Below, one piece after another: positions 1-8,249 of a stretch of DNA of 64,000 nucleotides (position 1 is its first letter; each line of letters starts with the position of its first letter). The notes below the pieces were generated by a model. It was not told the origin of the DNA. It searched no databases and worked only from the letters and a program-made list of their open reading frames with translations. The position numbers and the translations under genes are program-made. The stretch lies in assembly GCF_002086815.1 (NCBI RefSeq), contig NZ_MVID01000005.1, forward strand, positions 124,001-188,000, in the 5' to 3' direction. This DNA is from Mycolicibacterium parafortuitum (GTDB lineage Bacteria; Actinomycetota; Actinomycetes; Mycobacteriales; Mycobacteriaceae).

Positions 1-14
1 GAAGGTGCGTCCGG

Positions 15-866
15 TCACCTGAGGCCGGGGACCATCGCCGCGTAGCGGTCGAGGAACTCCCATGTGGTCGAGGGGTCGTTGCCGTCCCGAAGGCCGCCGC
101 CGACCACGACCCGGGTGAACCCGAGGTCGCGGTACCGGGCAAGACGGTTCTCCGACGGGTCCCCCCACGCCATCACGGTCAGGTCCAGCGCGGCCGGATC
201 CCGGCCGGCGTCCTCGGCCCGCCTCCTGAAGTCCTGCAGGGCCGCAGGGAGATCGCGGTATGCGGCATCGCCGGGTAGCCACCCGTCCGCCCACGGCAGG
301 CACTCGCCGATCGCCTTCGGCCCGGTGGCCGCGGCCAGCAGTGGCGGTCCCGGCTGCTGCTGCGGCTTGGGATGGCTCCAGACCGGTTCGAAGTCGAAGA
401 ACTCGCCGCGGTGCGACGCCTCGTCCTGCGTCCACAACGTCCGCAGCGCGGCGACCATGTCCGCCAGCGCCCGGTAGCGGTCCGCCCACGAGATCTCACT
501 CGACACCGCGAGCTCGGCGCGCACCCCCACGCCGACGCCGAGCAGTAACCGGCCGCCACTGAACTGGTCCAGTGTCGCCACTTGCTTGGCAAACGTGAAC
601 AATTCGTGCTCCAGCGGCAGCGCGACCGCGGTGCCGAGCCGCAGCGTGGACGTGACCTGTGCGGCAACCAGCAAGGACAGCAGGGGATCCCAGATCCGCT
701 GCTGGGCGTGCAGCAGAGCCGGCGGCATGGAACCCGCGGCGGACACCGGGATCTGCGGGTGCTCGCCGACCCACATCGATTCGAAGCCACGCTGTTCCAG
801 TTCGCGCGCCAACACGTCCGGAGCCGTATCGGCCGGGGTGTTCATGCTGACGAATCCGATGTGCAT
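15..866 (-). CDS. LLM-class F420-dependent oxidoreductase
   Basis: The 283-residue protein (N-terminus MHIGFVSMNT) has the look of the luciferase-like (LLM) TIM-barrel family, whose mycobacterial members mostly use coenzyme F420 for hydride transfer. Family signals include the early WVGEHPQIP segment and a glycine-rich LLLGVGVG stretch near residue 110. The ATG at 866 is preceded by GAGGGAGAG, a good ribosome site. It is divergent from the P450 gene, and both promoters overlap one perfect palindrome at 896-909, so the two are probably co-regulated. The substrate cannot be read from sequence. Family call is firm; F420 as cofactor is inferred from the family. Confidence 0.85.
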   Translation of the reverse strand: MHIGFVSMNTPADTAPDVLARELEQRGFESMWVGEHPQIPVSAAGSMPPALLHAQQRIWDPLLSLLVAAQVTSTLRLGTAVALPLEHELFTFAKQVATLDQFSGGRLLLGVGVGVRAELAVSSEISWADRYRALADMVAALRTLWTQDEASHRGEFFDFEPVWSHPKPQQQPGPPLLAAATGPKAIGECLPWADGWLPGDAAYRDLPAALQDFRRRAEDAGRDPAALDLTVMAWGDPSENRLARYRDLGFTRVVVGGGLRDGNDPSTTWEFLDRYAAMVPGLR

Positions 867-895
867 CGACTCTCCCTCGATCGGTCCCGCGGTGC

Positions 896-909
896 TGTAC
901 GATCGTACA
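896..909. promoter_or_regulatory. Palindromic operator with -10 boxes on both strands
   Basis: TGTACGATCGTACA is a perfect 14-bp palindrome. It contains TACGAT on both strands. On the plus strand this hexamer (898-903) ends 7 nt before the GTG at 911, which would make the P450 mRNA leaderless. On the minus strand it would start the oxidoreductase transcript near 894. A repressor bound here would block both genes. A related imperfect copy lies at 3463-3476; both fit TGTACRNNYGTAYA. The TetR protein at 3521-4147 is the obvious candidate ligand, by inference. Confidence 0.7.
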
Positions 910-910
910 A

Positions 911-2092
911 GTGAGTGGCGTGTATTACGACCCCTACAACGTCGAGATCGACGTCGATCCGTATCCGGTGTACAAGCGGCTGCGCGACGAGGCGCCGTTG
1001 TACTACAACGAGAAGTTCGACTTCTGGGCGCTGAGCCGGTTCGCCGAGGTCGACGCCGCGCTCAAGGACGTCGACAACCTCAGCAACGCCAAGGGGGACA
1101 TCCTCGAGGTCGTCAAGGCCGAACCGGTGATGCCCGACGGGGTGTTCATCAACGAGGACCCGCCGCTGCACACCGTGCACCGGCTGCTGGTGTCGCGGGC
1201 GTTCACGCCGCGCAAGATGAACGCCATCGAGGAGCAGGTGAGGGCGTTCTGCCAGGCGTGCCTGGACCCGCTTCGGGGCGGAGACCGCTTCGACTTCACG
1301 CTCGACCTCGGCTCCGAGATGCCGATGCGGGTGATCGGCATGCTGGTCGGGATGCCGGACTCGCTGCAGCGCAGCGTCCGCAAGGTCGCCGGGGCGCGAC
1401 TGCGCAACAAGCCCGGGGAACCGCTCCCGGTGAAGAAGGACAACTACTTCAACGGCAACATGTTTCGCGACTACGTCGCATGGCGCAAGGACAATCCGTC
1501 CGATGATCTCGTCACCGAACTGCTCAACGTCGAGTTCGAGGACGTCGACGGAAGCCGGCGCAAACTGCGGACCGAGGAACTGCTGGTGTTCCTCGGCGTC
1601 ATCGCCAATGCCGGAACCGAAACCGTGGGCCGGCTGTTCGGCTGGCTCGGCAAGATGCTTGCCGATCATCCGGATGCGCGCCGCGAACTGGCGGCCGACC
1701 CGTCGCTGATCCCGTCGGCGATCGAGGAGATCCTGCGCATGGAGCCGCCGGTGCACAACATCGCCCGGTATGTCGCCAACGATGTGGAGTACCACGGTCA
1801 GACGGTGCCGGCAGGCAGCGCGCTGCTGCTGATGGCCGGTGCCGCGAACCGGGACGAACGCCGGTTCGCCGATCCCGACGTCTTCGACATCCGGCGCAAC
1901 CCGAACCATCTGACGTTCGGGCGCGGGGCGCACTTCTGCCTCGGTACGTCGCTGGCCCGCATCGAGGGCCGGATCGCGTTGGAGGAGATCCTGAAGCGCT
2001 GGCCGGACTGGACGATCGACGAGCGCAACGCCGTGCGCGCCCCGACAGCGACGGTGCGCGGCTGGGATTCGATGCCCGCGATCGTCGGCTAG
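911..2092 (+). CDS. Cytochrome P450
   Basis: This 393-residue soluble bacterial P450 has the heme loop FGRGAHFCLGTS with the thiolate ligand Cys343, the I-helix oxygen-activation motif AGTET near residue 237, and an ExxR helix (EEILRME). It inserts one oxygen atom into an organic substrate using electrons from a ferredoxin; no ferredoxin gene is adjacent. I keep the GTG at 911 because the following residues match P450 N-termini. There is no Shine-Dalgarno site, and a -10-like TACGAT sits 7 nt upstream, consistent with leaderless translation. It converges on the SDR gene, overlapping its stop by 4 bp. The substrate is unknown. Confidence 0.95.
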   Translation: MSGVYYDPYNVEIDVDPYPVYKRLRDEAPLYYNEKFDFWALSRFAEVDAALKDVDNLSNAKGDILEVVKAEPVMPDGVFINEDPPLHTVHRLLVSRAFTPRKMNAIEEQVRAFCQACLDPLRGGDRFDFTLDLGSEMPMRVIGMLVGMPDSLQRSVRKVAGARLRNKPGEPLPVKKDNYFNGNMFRDYVAWRKDNPSDDLVTELLNVEFEDVDGSRRKLRTEELLVFLGVIANAGTETVGRLFGWLGKMLADHPDARRELAADPSLIPSAIEEILRMEPPVHNIARYVANDVEYHGQTVPAGSALLLMAGAANRDERRFADPDVFDIRRNPNHLTFGRGAHFCLGTSLARIEGRIALEEILKRWPDWTIDERNAVRAPTATVRGWDSMPAIVG

Positions 2093-2874
2093 CGGGGGCG
2101 CACCGGCACGTTGAGCCGGCTGTCGGGACCCGGCACGGGGGCGAACTCCATGGCCCACGCCGGTTTTCCGTGCTGAGCCACCCAGCACGTGCCGGTTGAC
2201 TCCGGGGGTGCGGCCAACGCGGCCATCACCGCGTCGGCGACGGCCTGCGGTTCCATCACAGGAACCCCGATGCGTTCGACGAGCGAGCGCCGGTCACCGA
2301 GCACCCCGGTCTCGGTGATCCCTGGGCAGATCGTGTGCACCGCAATGCCTTCGGCGGCGAGGTTCGGCGCGATCGAGCGCATCAACCCGACGACGCCGTG
2401 CTTGCCCAACGAGTAGACCGGGTCGGGATGCCAGGGCATCAGCCCGGCCAGGGACGCGGTGGCCAGAATCGCCCGATCGGTGCCGGTGCCCAGTGCTCGC
2501 ATGGTGCGCACGGCCGCCCGCGCACCGAACACCACGCCGTCGAGATTCACCCCGACCGAGCGCCGGTACTGGGCGAGGTCGAGGGCGCCGATGTCGCCCG
2601 ACCAGTCGATGGTGATGCCTGCATTCAGGAAGGCGAGGTCCAGCCCGCCCAAACCGGCGACGCACGACGCGAAGGTCGCGTCGACCTGGTCGGGATCGGC
2701 GACGTCACAGCGCAATCCGATCCCGTCGAGTGGTCCGGCGACCGCCTCGGCGGCAGCGCCGTCGATGTCGACGACGCACACCCGCATGCCCTCGGCGGCC
2801 AATCGCACGGCGGTCGCGCGGCCGATACCCGACGCGCCGCCGGTCACCAGCGCGACGCGTCCCGCGAGTTTCAC
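2089..2874 (-). CDS. SDR family NAD(P)-dependent oxidoreductase
   Basis: A 261-residue classical short-chain dehydrogenase. The nucleotide-binding TGGASGIG is at residues 11-18, NAG follows in FLNAGI, and the catalytic YSLGK lies in the middle of the protein. The acidic residue after the second strand (VVDIDG) favours NAD(H), an inference from family rules. The GTG start at 2874 is 4 nt from the stop of the NTF2-like gene upstream, so the two are translationally coupled and form one operon. With the P450 and the F420-type enzyme it probably acts on one substrate class under the TetR regulator. Confidence 0.9.
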   Translation of the reverse strand: MKLAGRVALVTGGASGIGRATAVRLAAEGMRVCVVDIDGAAAEAVAGPLDGIGLRCDVADPDQVDATFASCVAGLGGLDLAFLNAGITIDWSGDIGALDLAQYRRSVGVNLDGVVFGARAAVRTMRALGTGTDRAILATASLAGLMPWHPDPVYSLGKHGVVGLMRSIAPNLAAEGIAVHTICPGITETGVLGDRRSLVERIGVPVMEPQAVADAVMAALAAPPESTGTCWVAQHGKPAWAMEFAPVPGPDSRLNVPVRPR

Positions 2875-2878
2875 ACCG

Positions 2879-3433
2879 TCACCACCGGTCGACGGGATCG
2901 TCCAGCTTCAGCGGGCGCAGGTAGGACGCGTCGGTCGTGTCCCACTTGCCCTTGATGAACCCCCGCACCGCACCCTTGCCCAGGATCGACGAGTCGCCGC
3001 TGATCATCCATTCGATGGTGCAGCGGCGCAGCGCGATCTTCCAGACGCCGTCGCGGCGTTCCAGTCGGTCGATGTAGCGGCCGCCCATCAGCGAGACGAT
3101 CTTGCCGCCCTTGACCCGCATCGCGCCCATCACATAGCTCTCGGCATGGGCGACGTCGCCGTCGATCTCGCAGGTGTGGGTGGTGATGTTGTGCAGGTGG
3201 TCCTCGAACACCGCGGTGTGTGCCTCGTTGGCCCAATCACCGTATTCGGGGCCGGTTTTGACGGTAGGACCGTGCTCGTCGACGCCGTCGTCGAAGTACA
3301 CGCTGCCCATCAGGTCGGCGTCGTGACGGTCGTGTCCGCGGGCCTGGTTCATCACGCAGTCGAGGATCGCGGTGCGGTCCTCCAGGTACTGCACGCGCTT
3401 GCGCAGCTCCTCGAGCTCGTCGGTGTTCGTCAA
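2879..3433 (-). CDS. NTF2-fold / SnoaL-like protein
   Basis: The product is a single SnoaL/NTF2-type domain of about 184 residues (ELRKRVQYLEDRTAILDCVM, then GHDRHDADLM and RYIDRLERRDGVWKI). Such folds act as small hydrolases, dehydratases or ring-modifying enzymes in steroid-like and aromatic pathways. The reading frame extends to a GTG at 3469, but that start lies inside the operator at 3463-3476. The TTG at 3433, with GAAGGGA 6 nt upstream, fits better. First gene of the NTF2-SDR operon. Function beyond the fold is not assignable. Confidence 0.8.
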   Translation of the reverse strand: MTNTDELEELRKRVQYLEDRTAILDCVMNQARGHDRHDADLMGSVYFDDGVDEHGPTVKTGPEYGDWANEAHTAVFEDHLHNITTHTCEIDGDVAHAESYVMGAMRVKGGKIVSLMGGRYIDRLERRDGVWKIALRRCTIEWMISGDSSILGKGAVRGFIKGKWDTTDASYLRPLKLDDPVDRW

Positions 3434-3462
3434 CGTCGTCCCTTCGCCGCAGTGCCCGTGTT

Positions 3463-3476
3463 TGTACACTTGTATA
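3463..3476. promoter_or_regulatory. Second TetR-type operator upstream of the NTF2-SDR operon
   Basis: TGTACACTTGTATA is an imperfect palindrome with the same half-sites as the perfect site at 896-909 (TGTAC, a two-base centre flanked by R and Y, then GTAYA). On the minus strand it holds TATACA, a plausible -10 box about 38 nt before the TTG at 3433. It sits between the tetR stop and the NTF2-like start, so binding would control the NTF2-SDR transcript. Confidence 0.6.
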
Positions 3477-3520
3477 GCACATCGGGGTGTGGGGATATAC
3501 CGACTTCGCGACGCGGTGAT

Positions 3521-4147
3521 CTACCGGGACCGCTTGCGCGCGGTAGGTTTCCGGGTGGCGGGTGGCTCGATGGAATCCAGGTGGCCCTCGAAAGCTTCGA
3601 CCAACTCGGCGTGCGCCATCTCGACACCGACGCCCTTCTCCAGGTTCAGGAACTTCGGCAGGCTCGACAGCAGCAGCTGCAACGCGGGCAGGGACAGGTC
3701 TCCCCAGGGCCGGGCGCCCTCACCGAACTTCGCGGTCAGTGCGTCGAGTTGCAGCGTGCGCACACTCTCGGTCACCGTGGCGATCTCGGTGCGAATGGAC
3801 TTGCGATGGTTGCTCAGGGCCATGAACTCCGTCATCAAGGTGCCGGTGGCCTCGTCCCAGCTGTACTCCCACAGCGCCCGCAGCGGATCGTCGGCACGCT
3901 TCTCCAGCACCTTGTTCAGGTGGGCCAGGTTGCGCTCGGAGTAGCGCCGGATCGCGGCGATGAAGACGTCGTCGAGGGTCGGGAAGTAGTACTGCACCAG
4001 GGAAGGGGTCACCCCGGCCTTGGCCGCCAGCGCGCGGTAGGTGACGCTGGCGTAGCCCTCCTCGAGCATCATCGTCTCGACACAGTCGAGCAGCGTGTCT
4101 CTGGTCTTGGAGGTTTCAGCGCCGACGCGCCGCGACGAGGTCGCCAT
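3521..4147 (-). CDS. TetR/AcrR family transcriptional regulator
   Basis: A 208-residue regulator with an N-terminal helix-turn-helix (YRALAAKAGVTPSLVQYYF, about residues 38-57) and a longer all-helical ligand domain. TetR proteins are ligand-released dimeric repressors. It lies just upstream of the NTF2-SDR operon on the same strand, and two copies of one palindrome flank the P450/SDR module, so it is the likely local repressor. The C-terminus is basic (RKPTARKRSR). The inducing ligand is unknown. Confidence 0.9.
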   Translation of the reverse strand: MATSSRRVGAETSKTRDTLLDCVETMMLEEGYASVTYRALAAKAGVTPSLVQYYFPTLDDVFIAAIRRYSERNLAHLNKVLEKRADDPLRALWEYSWDEATGTLMTEFMALSNHRKSIRTEIATVTESVRTLQLDALTAKFGEGARPWGDLSLPALQLLLSSLPKFLNLEKGVGVEMAHAELVEAFEGHLDSIEPPATRKPTARKRSR

Positions 4148-4179
4148 GGACGTATTCTGTCACCCCGTCGGGTCCTGAC

Positions 4180-4533
4180 TCAGCGGTTGAGCGGCTTGTA
4201 GAACACCAACCCGTTGCCCTTGTTGTCGTAGACCACTGCTCGGCGCTCGTGTGCGTCGTCGTAGGGACCCTTCACGATGCCCCCGCCACTGGCCTCGATC
4301 GCCTTGGCCGCGGCATCCACATCGGCGGTCTTGATCCCGACCACCACCTGGCCCGGAATCGGATGGTCCACCGATGTCGCCAGTGCGAGGGTCACCGGCC
4401 CGCCGTCGAGGGCGGCGAAGTGGGCTCCGTCGCGGAACTTCAGCGACATCCCCAGCGTCTCGGTGTAGAAGTCGATCGATTGGTCAAGGTCGTCCGTGGA
4501 CAGGATGATCATCTTGACTTCGTGGTCGCTCAT
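4180..4533 (-). CDS. VOC (glyoxalase/dioxygenase fold) protein
   Basis: The product is one 117-residue vicinal-oxygen-chelate domain: a beta-alpha-beta-beta-beta module starting MIILSTDDLDQSIDFYTETL and ending DNKGNGLVFYKPL. VOC proteins act as metal-dependent lyases, dioxygenases or binding proteins. A complete set of metal ligands is not obvious, so it could be non-enzymatic. GAGGAG precedes the ATG. It runs towards tetR with a 32-nt gap and may be co-transcribed. GGGAC-type motifs upstream (4564-4620) resemble DosR sites. Confidence 0.8.
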   Translation of the reverse strand: MSDHEVKMIILSTDDLDQSIDFYTETLGMSLKFRDGAHFAALDGGPVTLALATSVDHPIPGQVVVGIKTADVDAAAKAIEASGGGIVKGPYDDAHERRAVVYDNKGNGLVFYKPLNR

Positions 4534-4563
4534 GGGTGGTCTCCTCGATGTCGAACGCCCCTT

Positions 4564-4620
4564 TGGGACGGTGCCCAGAATGACACGCGAGTTCTTCTCG
4601 TATCTAGGGACTTTCGTCTC
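4564..4620. promoter_or_regulatory. Two GGGAC motifs resembling DosR boxes
   Basis: At 4607-4620 the sequence GGGACTTTCGTCTC differs at two positions from the DosR core GGGACTTTAGTCCC. A weaker TGGGAC...CCCA element lies at 4564-4577. The two are about 43 bp apart and end about 30 bp before the VOC start on the minus strand, the spacing style of DosR promoters. The match was made by eye against a remembered consensus, so this is tentative. Confidence 0.35.
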
Positions 4621-4621
4621 T

Positions 4622-6046
4622 TTACCCCTTCACCACCCGCAACGTTTCCAGCGCCGGGTCGGCGGCGTAGGCGATGCGGACGCCCGCCGACCGGGCGCTG
4701 TGCAGCGCCTCGAGTACGCCGGCGGTGACCCGCTCACCCGGGGCGAGCACCGGGATACCCGGGGGATACGGTGCGACGAGCTCCGCGCTGACCCGGCCGA
4801 TCGCATCGCGCAGCGCGACCGCCTCACGTGCTGCGAAAAACGCGGCACGCGGTGCCATCTCGGTGACCGGCGTCACCGCGTACGCCGCCCCGGTGATGAC
4901 CGGGCGCGACGGCCCGCGGTGCCGCGCGATGGAGTCGACGAGCACATCGACCAGCCGCGTCAGCGACTCCGTCGTGTCCGCCAACGACACCTGTGCGACG
5001 ATCGTGTCCCGCTCGGCGGCCTCCACCGGAAGACCCGCGGCGAGCAGATCACTTTCGACGGCGATGCCGTCGGCCCCGGTACCCGGCAGCACCAGCGTCA
5101 GCTTCAGGGGCTCGACCCCGGGACCGTCGAGAACCACCAGTCCGTCGACATCGGACAACCTCTCCCGGGCCCGTCGCACCGCCGAGATCGCCTCGCCCAG
5201 CAGCATTTCCCCGTCGCGTTCCAGCAGCGCCCTGGCCGCGTCGATACTCGCCAGGATCGCACCCGCCGGGCTGGTCGTGTGCGTCGCGTCCACGCCCGCG
5301 TCCAGCCGTGCCGGATCGATCCGCTCACTGTTGGCGAGCACCAACGCCGCCTGACTCCACGCAGGCAGTGTCTTGTGCGCACTGACGACCATCGCGTCGG
5401 CGCCGAGTTGCAGAGCATGCCGGGGCAGTTCGGGATGGAATCCGAAGTGGGCCGCCCACGCCGCATCCACGATCAGCGGCACGCCGTACGCGTGCGCGGT
5501 GTCCGCCAGCGCGGCGACGTCACCGACGGTGCCCACGTAGGACGGATCGCCGACGAGCACCGCTGTCGCCTCCGGGTGGGCACGCAGCACGGCGTCGACG
5601 GACGCAGCGGCCACACCCAGCGGAAGACCCGTCGCCGGGTCGATCTCGGGGCGCACCCACAGCGGCGTCAGCCCCGCCAGCACCAGCCCGAGCAGCATCG
5701 ACCGGTGCAGTGTGCGACTGACCACCACCGAACCGCCTGCGGCGGAACCGAGCGTCAACGCCAGCGCCTGGTTCGCCTGCGTCGCGCCGCCGACGGAGAA
5801 CCGGCACACGTCCGCACCCCACAACCGCGCCGCGCGGGACTCGGCGTCGGCCAGCACGCCGGCGGTGAGCTTCATCGTGTCGAGTCCGGCGTAAAGCGGG
5901 ACGTCGCCGGCCACCACGTCCCCGACCAGATCGTGGCGCTGTTTGTGGCCGGGAATCGTGAACGGCGTCGGCGGGTTCTCGTAGAACCGCAACCACGCGT
6001 CGAGCAGCGGTGCCTCGACGCGCAGGCCTCGTGGATCGGTGGGCAC
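4622..6046 (-). CDS. Orn/Lys/Arg decarboxylase family PLP enzyme
   Basis: The 474-residue protein belongs to the fold-type I group of ornithine/lysine/arginine decarboxylases. The motif SAHKTLPAW carries the PLP lysine, Lys225, and DAAWAAHFGFH precedes it. The N-terminus shows the typical PFTIPGHKQRH signature. It is about 480 residues, the short version without the N-terminal response-regulator-like domain of E. coli CadA/SpeF. It would decarboxylate a basic amino acid to a polyamine precursor; which amino acid cannot be told. It is divergent from ligC, with 61 bp between the two start codons. Confidence 0.88.
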   Translation of the reverse strand: MPTDPRGLRVEAPLLDAWLRFYENPPTPFTIPGHKQRHDLVGDVVAGDVPLYAGLDTMKLTAGVLADAESRAARLWGADVCRFSVGGATQANQALALTLGSAAGGSVVVSRTLHRSMLLGLVLAGLTPLWVRPEIDPATGLPLGVAAASVDAVLRAHPEATAVLVGDPSYVGTVGDVAALADTAHAYGVPLIVDAAWAAHFGFHPELPRHALQLGADAMVVSAHKTLPAWSQAALVLANSERIDPARLDAGVDATHTTSPAGAILASIDAARALLERDGEMLLGEAISAVRRARERLSDVDGLVVLDGPGVEPLKLTLVLPGTGADGIAVESDLLAAGLPVEAAERDTIVAQVSLADTTESLTRLVDVLVDSIARHRGPSRPVITGAAYAVTPVTEMAPRAAFFAAREAVALRDAIGRVSAELVAPYPPGIPVLAPGERVTAGVLEALHSARSAGVRIAYAADPALETLRVVKG

Positions 6047-6107
6047 GCGGTCACGTTAGTGCCGATGACATTGTCGAGGTACCCGGGTCTACGTGAGTAT
6101 GGATGCT

Positions 6108-7166
6108 ATGGGTCTGCCCGTGTCACCCCCGCTGGAGCCGATGTTGGCCAAGGCGCAGGCCAAAGTGCCCGATGAGCCCGGCGTGTGGTCCTACGAACCG
6201 AAATGGGACGGCTTCCGCGCGCTGGTGTTCCGCGACGACGGCCCAGGTAGAGACAGCGTCGTTCTCTTATCCCGCAGCGGCAAGGACCTGGCCCGGTACT
6301 TCCCCGAGGTGCTCGATGCGGTGCGCGACGAACTCGCGCCGCGCTGCGTCCTCGACGGGGAGATCGTCGTGCCCCGCGAGATCGGTTCGCGCACGCGGCT
6401 GGACTGGGAATCGCTGAGCCAGCGCATCCATCCCGCCGAGTCCCGGATCCGGATGCTGGCCGAGCAGACCCCGGCACATTTCATCGGTTTCGACGCGCTG
6501 GCCCTCGGGGACACGTCGCTGCTGAAGGAGCTGTTCCGCACGCGCCGCGAGGCGCTGATCGACGCGGTCGCGGCCAAACAGTGGTGCCACGTCACCCGCA
6601 CCACTGAAGACCCCGCGCTCGGCGCGCAATGGCTCGACGAGTTCGAAGGCGCCGGTCTCGACGGGATCATCGCCAAACGGCTCGACGGGCCGTACCTGCC
6701 CGGTAAACGGGAGATGGTCAAGGTCAAACACCACCGCGACGCCGACTGCGTGGCCATCGGTTACCGGATCCACAAGAGCGGTGAGGGTATCGGGTCGATC
6801 CTGCTCGGCCTCTACCGCGACGACGGGGAACTGCAGATGGTCGGCGGCGCAGCATCGTTCACCGCCAAGGCTCGGCTGACACTGCTGGCCGACCTCGAGC
6901 CGCTGCGCATCGGAGACGATATGCGCGACGGTGAACCGAGCCGCTGGAACTCAGCCGCCGACAAACGCTGGATCCCGGTGCGCCCGGAGAAGGTGTGCGA
7001 GGTGGCCTACGACCAGATGGAGGGCAACACCGCCGACGGCAGGAGGTTCCGGCACGCGGTGAAGTTCCTGCGCTGGCGCCCCGACCGCGATCCGGGCAGC
7101 TGCACCTTCGACCAGCTCGACGTCCCGCTGAACTACGACCTCTACGACGTGCTGGAAGGCTCCTAG
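6108..7166 (+). CDS. ligC: ATP-dependent DNA ligase LigC
   Basis: The protein is 352 residues from this ATG. Motif I is KWDG, with nucleotidyl lysine Lys32 in YEPKWDGFR; DGEIV, IAKR and VKVKHHR mark later ligase motifs. An OB-fold follows. It seals nicks with ATP and matches mycobacterial LigC (Rv3731 type), implicated in backup end joining and base-excision repair with the neighbouring polymerase. GTG 6093 and ATG 6099 are alternative starts. I chose 6108 because MGLPVSPP aligns with the remembered M. tuberculosis N-terminus; no clear ribosome site separates them. Its stop lies 1 nt before the next gene. Confidence 0.9.
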   Translation: MGLPVSPPLEPMLAKAQAKVPDEPGVWSYEPKWDGFRALVFRDDGPGRDSVVLLSRSGKDLARYFPEVLDAVRDELAPRCVLDGEIVVPREIGSRTRLDWESLSQRIHPAESRIRMLAEQTPAHFIGFDALALGDTSLLKELFRTRREALIDAVAAKQWCHVTRTTEDPALGAQWLDEFEGAGLDGIIAKRLDGPYLPGKREMVKVKHHRDADCVAIGYRIHKSGEGIGSILLGLYRDDGELQMVGGAASFTAKARLTLLADLEPLRIGDDMRDGEPSRWNSAADKRWIPVRPEKVCEVAYDQMEGNTADGRRFRHAVKFLRWRPDRDPGSCTFDQLDVPLNYDLYDVLEGS

Positions 7167-7167
7167 G

Positions 7168-8226
7168 ATGGCCGCAAAGAGCTCCGCTGCAACAGAACTC
7201 GACGTCGACGGGGTCAAGGTCCGGCTCACCAACCCGGACAAACCGTACTTCCCGAAGCTCGGCAAGGACGGCACCAAGGGCAAGCTCGTCGACTACTACC
7301 TGTCGGTGGCCGACCGGATGGTCGCGCTGCTGCGGGACCGGCCGGTGCATCTGCAGCGGTTCCCCGACGGGATCGACGGCGAGGAGATCTACCAGAAGCG
7401 GGTGCCGCAGAAGCATCCCGACTATCTCGAAACCTGCACGGTCACCTTCCCGTCCGGGCGCACCGCCGACGCGCTGAAGATCACCCATCCGTCGGCGATC
7501 GTGTGGGCGGCCCAGATGGGCACCGTGACGCTGCATCCGTGGCAGGTGCGCTGCCCTGACACCGAGCACCCCGACGAACTGCGCATCGACCTCGATCCGC
7601 AACCTGGCACCGGCTTCCCCGAGGCGGCAGGGGTGGCCGTTGGCGTGCTCAAGCCACTCCTCGACGAACTCGGCCTGGTCGGCTACCCGAAGACCTCCGG
7701 CGGCCGGGGCGTGCACGTGTTCCTGCGGATCAAGACCGACTGGGACTTCGTCGCGGTGCGCCGTGCCGGCATCGCGCTGGCCCGCGAGGTCGAACGCCGC
7801 GCCCCGGACGCGGTCACCACGTCCTGGTGGAAGGAGGAGCGGGGAAAGCGGCTGTTCATCGACTACAACCAGAACGCGCGCGACCGCACGTTCGCCTCGC
7901 CGTACTCGGCGCGCAAGACCCCCATCGCGACCGTGTCGACGCCGCTGACCTGGGACGAACTGCGCGGCGCGGACCCCGACGACTACACCATCCTGACCGT
8001 GCCGGACTTCGTCGCCGGCCGCCCGGACCCGTGGGCGGACATCGACAAGAAAGCCCAGTCGATCGCGACACTGCTGGACATGGCCAAGGCCGACGAGGAA
8101 CGCGGCGAGGGTGACCTGCCGTACCCGCCGAGTTATCCCAAGATGCCGGGCGAACCGCCACGGGTGCAGCCGAGCAAGAAAGTGGCCGCGCACTGGGATG
8201 AGCACGGCAATCGCATCGCCGACTGA
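7168..8226 (+). CDS. LigD-like polymerase/primase (PrimPol-C)
   Basis: The product is a stand-alone archaeo-eukaryotic-primase-type polymerase domain of 352 residues, like the polymerase domain of LigD. It shows the metal-binding IDLDPQPG (about residues 139-146), then SGGRGVHVF, and a downstream LFIDYNQN segment with a further acidic residue. It adds ribonucleotides or deoxynucleotides during gap filling and end joining. It begins 1 nt after ligC and is surely co-transcribed, as in the Rv3730c/Rv3731 neighbourhood. No Ku gene is present in this window. Confidence 0.9.
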   Translation: MAAKSSAATELDVDGVKVRLTNPDKPYFPKLGKDGTKGKLVDYYLSVADRMVALLRDRPVHLQRFPDGIDGEEIYQKRVPQKHPDYLETCTVTFPSGRTADALKITHPSAIVWAAQMGTVTLHPWQVRCPDTEHPDELRIDLDPQPGTGFPEAAGVAVGVLKPLLDELGLVGYPKTSGGRGVHVFLRIKTDWDFVAVRRAGIALAREVERRAPDAVTTSWWKEERGKRLFIDYNQNARDRTFASPYSARKTPIATVSTPLTWDELRGADPDDYTILTVPDFVAGRPDPWADIDKKAQSIATLLDMAKADEERGEGDLPYPPSYPKMPGEPPRVQPSKKVAAHWDEHGNRIAD

Positions 8227-8249
8227 CAACGCCCGTTACCCTGCTCTGC

